NCBI GenBank assembly: GCA_949288625.1
Contig: CASEKZ010000048.1
Span: 1-9,599 of the forward strand
Direction: 5' to 3'
Source: an uncultured bacterium
Lineage (GTDB): Bacteria > Bacillota_I > Bacilli_A > RF39 > UBA660
Length of the DNA stretch: 9,599 bases
Positions 6,565 through 9,599 of this stretch are shown here, one piece after another; positions within the stretch are counted from its first letter, which is position 1, and each line of letters begins with the position of its first letter. Made by a program: the position numbers and the translations under genes. A model generated the notes under the pieces. The model saw nothing but the letters and a program-made list of their open reading frames with translations, was not told the origin of the DNA and did no database searches.

Positions 6565-7908
6565 TTATTCACCAATCTCCTTTTGAAAATTAACAAACGT
6601 ACTAGTATCTTTTTTAAATAATAATTCAATGGTTGTCGTTGGTCCACTTCTGTTTTTACCAATAATAAATTCAGTTATACTAGCATTATCATCGCGCCTT
6701 GCTTCTTTGTTATAATAATCGTCTCGGTATAAAAATGATACTATATCGGCATCTTGCTCGATAGACCCAGATTCTCTTAAATCACTCATGATAGGTCTTT
6801 TATCCTCACGCGACTCTACCGCACGAGAAAGCTGAGCTAAGGCGATGACCGGAACACCAAGTTCCAACGCCATTGTTTTTAATCCTCTTGATATTTCCGA
6901 TACTTCTTGTTGTCTATTTCCTATTGTTTTAGAAGGACCCGTTATAAGCTGTAAATAATCTATAACTACCAAACCCAATCCTTTATCAGAATTACTTAGT
7001 CTTCTACACTTTGATCTTATTTCACCAATCGTTATTCCTGGTGTATCATCTAAATATAAATTAGCGTTAGATAATTGACTTATTGCCTCATTTAACTTCT
7101 TCCAATCATTATGTTCTAAACGTCCTGTTCTCATTCTAGAACCATTTATTTGACCTAAAGATTGTAGTATACGATTAGCTAACTGCTCAACACTCATTTC
7201 TAAGTTAAACACCGCAACAGCTTTATCGCTATGCATTGATGCATATGTTGCCAAGTTAAGGGCAAAGGCAGTCTTACCCATGGCAGGTCTTGCTGCAATT
7301 ATAACAAATTGATTAGGTTGAAGTCCTGCTGTTAGTTTGTCAAATTCTATAAATCCAGTAGCAAGACCCGTTATTTCTGAACCCTGTTCTGCAAGTTTTT
7401 CTAGATTTTCTTGTTCTCGATAAGCAACATCTTGTATTCTTTGAAACTCACTTGTTTTCCTCATGTTACCTATTCTAAGTACCTTCATTTCGGCAGTTTC
7501 CAAAACATTATAAATTGAATCTTCTGATGCATAAGCATCATTAGCTATATCGGTAGCAGTTTCAATAATCTTTCTTGCAACCATCTTCTCTTTAACAATG
7601 TTTATGTAATAATCAACGTTTGAAGCACTTGGAACAGAATCAATTATTTCTGATAAATACTCAACGTTACCTACCTGACTTAATATTTTTTTATCATTTA
7701 ATCTGTTAGTAAGAATAGTTATGTCAACCGGTGTTTGAGCATCGTTTAATTCTTGAAGAGTCTCGAATATTTTGGCATTTGCTTCGCTATAAAAAGCATC
7801 ACTAGATAACTCATCACATATTTTTTGTAAAGCATTTTTTGATAAAAAAGCAGATCCTAACACGGCTTTTTCTGCTTCTAAGCTACTTGGTATTTTTCTT
7901 TCTGCCAT
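6565..7908 (-). CDS. dnaB: Replicative DNA helicase DnaB (DnaC in B. subtilis)
   Basis: A 447-residue hexameric replicative helicase that unwinds DNA 5' to 3' ahead of the replication fork. N-terminal primase-interacting domain: PSSLEAEKAVLGSAF (7-21) onward to about 150. RecA-like domain from about 180: Walker A ARPAMGKT (206-213), catalytic Glu237 in NLEM, Walker B VVIDYLQL (314-321), QEVSEISRGLKTMALELGVPVIALAQLSR (334-362), SDLRESGSIEQDAD (375-388), and the arginine-finger region GKNRSGPT (417-424). Length is normal, and no intein interrupts the sequence. It starts 20 nt after rplI with AAAGGAAGTG as ribosome site, and is followed 2 nt later by the peptidase gene. The rplI-dnaB order is common in Bacillota. 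Confidence 0.98.
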   Translation of the reverse strand: MAERKIPSSLEAEKAVLGSAFLSKNALQKICDELSSDAFYSEANAKIFETLQELNDAQTPVDITILTNRLNDKKILSQVGNVEYLSEIIDSVPSASNVDYYINIVKEKMVARKIIETATDIANDAYASEDSIYNVLETAEMKVLRIGNMRKTSEFQRIQDVAYREQENLEKLAEQGSEITGLATGFIEFDKLTAGLQPNQFVIIAARPAMGKTAFALNLATYASMHSDKAVAVFNLEMSVEQLANRILQSLGQINGSRMRTGRLEHNDWKKLNEAISQLSNANLYLDDTPGITIGEIRSKCRRLSNSDKGLGLVVIDYLQLITGPSKTIGNRQQEVSEISRGLKTMALELGVPVIALAQLSRAVESREDKRPIMSDLRESGSIEQDADIVSFLYRDDYYNKEARRDDNASITEFIIGKNRSGPTTTIELLFKKDTSTFVNFQKEIGE

Positions 7909-7928
7909 TTTATCACTTCCTTTACTTC

Positions 7929-8369
7929 TTATTTTACTAGTTCAATGGTTACTTTAGCTTTAACCTTTTTATGTAAATTTATATCTACTTCATGATATCC
8001 AAGCGAGCTTATAGGCTCGTTTATGACTATTTTTTTCTTATCTATTTTATAACCCTTTTTCTCTAGCTCACTTGATATTTGCTTAGTTGATATGCTTCCA
8101 AAAACTTGGTCTTGCTTTCCTGTTTTAACTTTAAAAATTAATACGATATCCTTTAATTCTTTTTTTATTTTTTCACATTTTTTTATTTCAGCAGCTTCTA
8201 TATCAGCTTTGTTTTTATTTTCTATATCTAATATTTCTTTACTTCTTGCGGTATAAGCAACGGCATAACCATTTCTTATTAAGAAATTTTGAGCATAACC
8301 ATCTTTTACTTCTTTGATATCTCCAGAACGACCTTTCCCTTTAACATCCTTTATAAATATAACCTTCAT
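7929..8369 (-). CDS. rplI: 50S ribosomal protein L9
   Basis: A 146-residue L9. The N-terminal rRNA-binding domain is plain (MKVIFIKDVKGKGRSGDIKEVKDGYAQNFLIRNGYAV, 1-37), followed by the long connecting helix rich in Lys/Glu (about 42-74) and a C-terminal domain with KQDQVFGSISTKQI (85-98). L9 binds domain V of 23S rRNA near L1 and helps keep the reading frame. Length matches the family (about 148). In B. subtilis the DHH phosphodiesterase gdpP lies just before rplI; it is absent here. The ATG follows AGAAAGGTGG by 7 nt, and a promoter in the 101-nt gap upstream makes this the first gene of the second operon. Confidence 0.97.
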   Translation of the reverse strand: MKVIFIKDVKGKGRSGDIKEVKDGYAQNFLIRNGYAVAYTARSKEILDIENKNKADIEAAEIKKCEKIKKELKDIVLIFKVKTGKQDQVFGSISTKQISSELEKKGYKIDKKKIVINEPISSLGYHEVDINLHKKVKAKVTIELVK

Positions 8370-8408
8370 AATTAGACCACCTTTCTAATTACATAATTAC
8401 GTATAAGT

Positions 8409-8437
8409 ATTATAACATAATTTCAATTTAATTAAAA
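8409..8437 (-). promoter_or_regulatory. Promoter of the rplI-dnaB-M23-walJ-rlmH operon
   Basis: Minus-strand TATAAT (8414-8409) is preceded by TGT, giving an extended -10. At 17 nt upstream the -35 is poor (TTTTAA, 8437-8432), which an extended -10 can offset. The start would be near 8402, with a leader of about 33 nt. Placed after the weak hairpin behind rpsR, it would let rplI and the downstream genes be expressed apart from rpsF-ssb-rpsR. Confidence 0.6.
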
Positions 8438-8463
8438 GAAAAGAAAGCAAACACTTGGTTTAC
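8434..8463 (-). terminator. Weak terminator or attenuator after rpsR
   Basis: On the minus strand GTAAAC and GTTTGC (8463-8447) pair with one T-G wobble around a 5-nt loop (CAAGT), followed by a pyrimidine tail (TTTCTTTTCTTTT, 8446-8434). The 6-bp stem is short and the tail is broken by C, so partial read-through into rplI is likely. Confidence 0.35.
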
Positions 8464-8470
8464 CTTCTTA

Positions 8471-8686
8471 CTACTTAGAGAATGGTAATAAAGCTATCAT
8501 TCTAGCTCTTTTTATTTCTCTTGCAATATGTCTTTGATGTTTAGAACATGCTCCTGTCACTCTTCTTGGTAAAATTTTACCCTTTTCGTTTATATATTTT
8601 CTTAATATTTCAGGATCTTTATAATCTACACTTTTACCAGCACACATTTGACATATTTTCTTTTTCTTTCTAAAAAATTCTGCCAT
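8471..8686 (-). CDS. rpsR: 30S ribosomal protein S18 (zinc-motif form)
   Basis: A 71-residue S18, which forms a heterodimer with S6 on the 30S platform. The core KDPEILRKYINEKGKILPRRVTGACSKHQRHIAREIKRARMIALLPFSK (23-71) is plain. C12, C15, C47 and H50 form a CxxC...CxxH set, which marks the zinc-binding (C+) version of S18 rather than the cysteine-free one. The ATG follows AAGGAGG by 7 nt and lies 22 nt after the ssb stop; co-transcribed with rpsF and ssb. Confidence 0.97.
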   Translation of the reverse strand: MAEFFRKKKKICQMCAGKSVDYKDPEILRKYINEKGKILPRRVTGACSKHQRHIAREIKRARMIALLPFSK

Positions 8687-8708
8687 TTGTTTTTCCTCCT
8701 TATCTTAA

Positions 8709-9182
8709 TTAGAATGCAATGTCATCATCGCTTATTTCAATACTATTACCAAAATCAGCAAAAACATCATCAGAAACATTTGTTTCTTTTACAGCATCTT
8801 CTTGGAAATCCGCTGGAGATACCTCTTTTTCTGCATTATCAGAAGTTGCAACATTGCTATTAGAACCTTTCGTATCAAGAAATTGAACTCGATCTGCCAC
8901 AACCTCAGTAACATATACTCTTTTTCCATCTTTATCATCGTAACTACGGGTTTGAATCCTTCCGTCTACCGCAACTAAAGAACCTTTAGTAATATACTTT
9001 TTTATGTTTTCAGCTTGCTTTTGAAAAGCCACGATGTTAATAAAATCAGTGTCCCTAGTACCTTGACTATTTGTATATTGCCTATCTATAGCAATAGAGA
9101 AATTTACGATTGCCGCATTACTTGATGAATATCTAAGTTCAGGATCCCTAGTTAATCTTCCAATTAAAAACGCCTTATTCAT
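8709..9182 (-). CDS. ssb: Single-stranded DNA-binding protein
   Basis: A 157-residue SSB that coats single-stranded DNA during replication, repair and recombination and recruits partner proteins through its tail. OB fold in 1-105: MNKAFLIGRLTRDPELRY (1-18), AAIVNFSIAIDR (23-34), DTDFINIVAFQKQAENIKKYITKGS (44-68), VDGRIQTRSYDDKDGKRVYVTEVVAD (72-97). Phe53 stands where many SSBs have a DNA-stacking Trp. A flexible linker (106-146) leads to the acidic tip SDDDIAF. The penultimate residue is Ala where most bacteria have Pro (DDDLPF in B. subtilis SsbA). The gene lies between rpsF and rpsR, 23 nt after rpsF, with a GAGGA ribosome site. This is the classic rpsF-ssb-rpsR unit. Confidence 0.97.
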   Translation of the reverse strand: MNKAFLIGRLTRDPELRYSSSNAAIVNFSIAIDRQYTNSQGTRDTDFINIVAFQKQAENIKKYITKGSLVAVDGRIQTRSYDDKDGKRVYVTEVVADRVQFLDTKGSNSNVATSDNAEKEVSPADFQEDAVKETNVSDDVFADFGNSIEISDDDIAF

Positions 9183-9205
9183 TTTTTATTTCCTCGACTT
9201 TCAAA

Positions 9206-9490
9206 TTAATCTTCTTTTACTATTAAATGACGAATAATATCTTCACTTATTAATGCTAAACGATCAAATTCATTAATTGCTTTAGCATCATTTGATTCAA
9301 TGTTAATTAAGAAATAATAACCAGTCTTATGACCTTTTACTTCATACGCTAATTCTTTTTGTCCTAAATCCTTTAAAGATACTACCTTAGCACCATTATC
9401 CGTTAAAACTTTTTCAAAGTTTTTAGCAACCGCTTTAACGGCACTTTCTTCAAGGTTAGGCTTAACAATGAACATAATCTCGTATTTCAT
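9206..9490 (-). CDS. rpsF: 30S ribosomal protein S6
   Basis: A 94-residue S6 of normal length. It opens with MKYEIMFIVKPNLEESAVKAV and contains the DLGQKELAYEVKGHKTGYYFLINIE segment (41-65) and IRHLIVKED at the end, all typical. S6 pairs with S18 and binds 16S rRNA helix 22 region on the platform. The ATG is preceded by GAGGAGG with 7-nt spacing. First gene of rpsF-ssb-rpsR, behind a structured 5' leader that probably carries feedback control. Confidence 0.97.
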   Translation of the reverse strand: MKYEIMFIVKPNLEESAVKAVAKNFEKVLTDNGAKVVSLKDLGQKELAYEVKGHKTGYYFLINIESNDAKAINEFDRLALISEDIIRHLIVKED

Positions 9491-9562
9491 TTATTTTCCT
9501 CCTCTTCTGGTCTATTCGGCCTTTAAGCAAAGTTAAAGGCAAGAGAGTAATCACATTACTCG
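9491..9562 (-). promoter_or_regulatory. Structured rpsF leader, candidate S6:S18-responsive RNA
   Basis: The roughly 72-nt leader holds two perfect hairpins on the minus strand: GAGTAAT/ATTACTC (9561-9545, 3-nt loop) and GCCTTTAA/TTAAAGGC (9540-9519, 6-nt loop). CTCTT (9545-9541) can also pair with AAGAG (9506-9502), placing the second hairpin on a closing stem and leaving a bulge with GGCCGAATAGACC on the 3' side. The closing stem overlaps the ribosome site (AGGAGG, 9503-9498). Known S6:S18 leader RNAs before rpsF have a stem with a CCG-containing bulge that mimics the 16S rRNA site. The position and CCG fit, but I cannot align this to the family model. The CTCTT arm shares one base with the first hairpin, so the two may compete. 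Confidence 0.55.
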
Positions 9563-9568
9563 CTTTGT

Positions 9569-9597
9569 ATTATAACAAAAAAGATAGTTTATGTAAA
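9569..9597 (-). promoter_or_regulatory. Sigma-A promoter of rpsF-ssb-rpsR
   Basis: Minus-strand TTTACA (9597-9592), a 17-nt spacer and TATAAT (9574-9569), with TGT just before the -10 (extended -10). Transcription should start near 9562, at the base of the first leader hairpin. It is the strongest-looking promoter in the window, in keeping with ribosomal protein genes. Confidence 0.85.
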
Positions 9598-9599
9598 CC

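Noticed and set aside
8386..8400. Direct repeat TAATTAC-A-TAATTAC in the rplI leader
   Set aside because: Two 7-bp AT-rich copies one base apart are expected by chance in DNA of this composition; no link to promoter boxes.

Overview
The window comes from a very AT-rich (by eye about 30% GC), Gram-positive-type bacterium of the phylum Bacillota. It has B. subtilis-like gene clusters, AGGAGG-type ribosome sites, extended -10 sigma-A promoters and U-tailed hairpin terminators. A FemAB-type peptidoglycan branching enzyme and an M23 endopeptidase imply a real cell wall. A GerQ spore-coat protein suggests a spore former or the recent descendant of one. A compact-genome lineage of class Bacilli is a reasonable guess, but the sequence does not fix the taxon.

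Right part (about 3870-9599, all on the minus strand, transcribed right to left): rpsF-ssb-rpsR starts from a strong promoter and a structured leader at the right edge. After a weak terminator and a fresh promoter follow rplI-dnaB-(LysM/G5/M23 peptidase)-walJ-like MBL hydrolase-rlmH. The last four are packed with gaps or overlaps of 2, 1 and 4 nt and end in a hairpin terminator that overlaps the end of rlmH. It is a compressed version of the B. subtilis rpsF...rplI-dnaC...walRKHIJ-htrC-rlmH region, with the Wal two-component genes, purA and htrC missing and a wall endopeptidase in their place.

Middle part (about 2040-3790): gerQ and a LemA-family membrane protein run on the plus strand and converge on ung (minus) across a shared bidirectional terminator. 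The nearness of gerQ and ung recalls the ywd region of B. subtilis. The lemA promoter has an unusual pair of repeats around its -35 and -10 boxes.

Left part (1-2030): a divergent minus-strand pair, a PduL-type phosphate acyltransferase followed 14 nt later by a FemAB-type aminoacyltransferase, is driven by an extended -10 promoter and closed by a hairpin that begins inside the last codons. Bases 1-124 are AT-rich non-coding sequence in which I can support nothing.

I saw no mobile element, CRISPR array, tRNA, rRNA or phage gene, and no clear new multi-gene system. The best leads are regulatory (rpsF leader, lemA promoter) and residue-level (GerQ without N-terminal lysines, PduL with a substituted histidine, an SSB tip lacking its proline).
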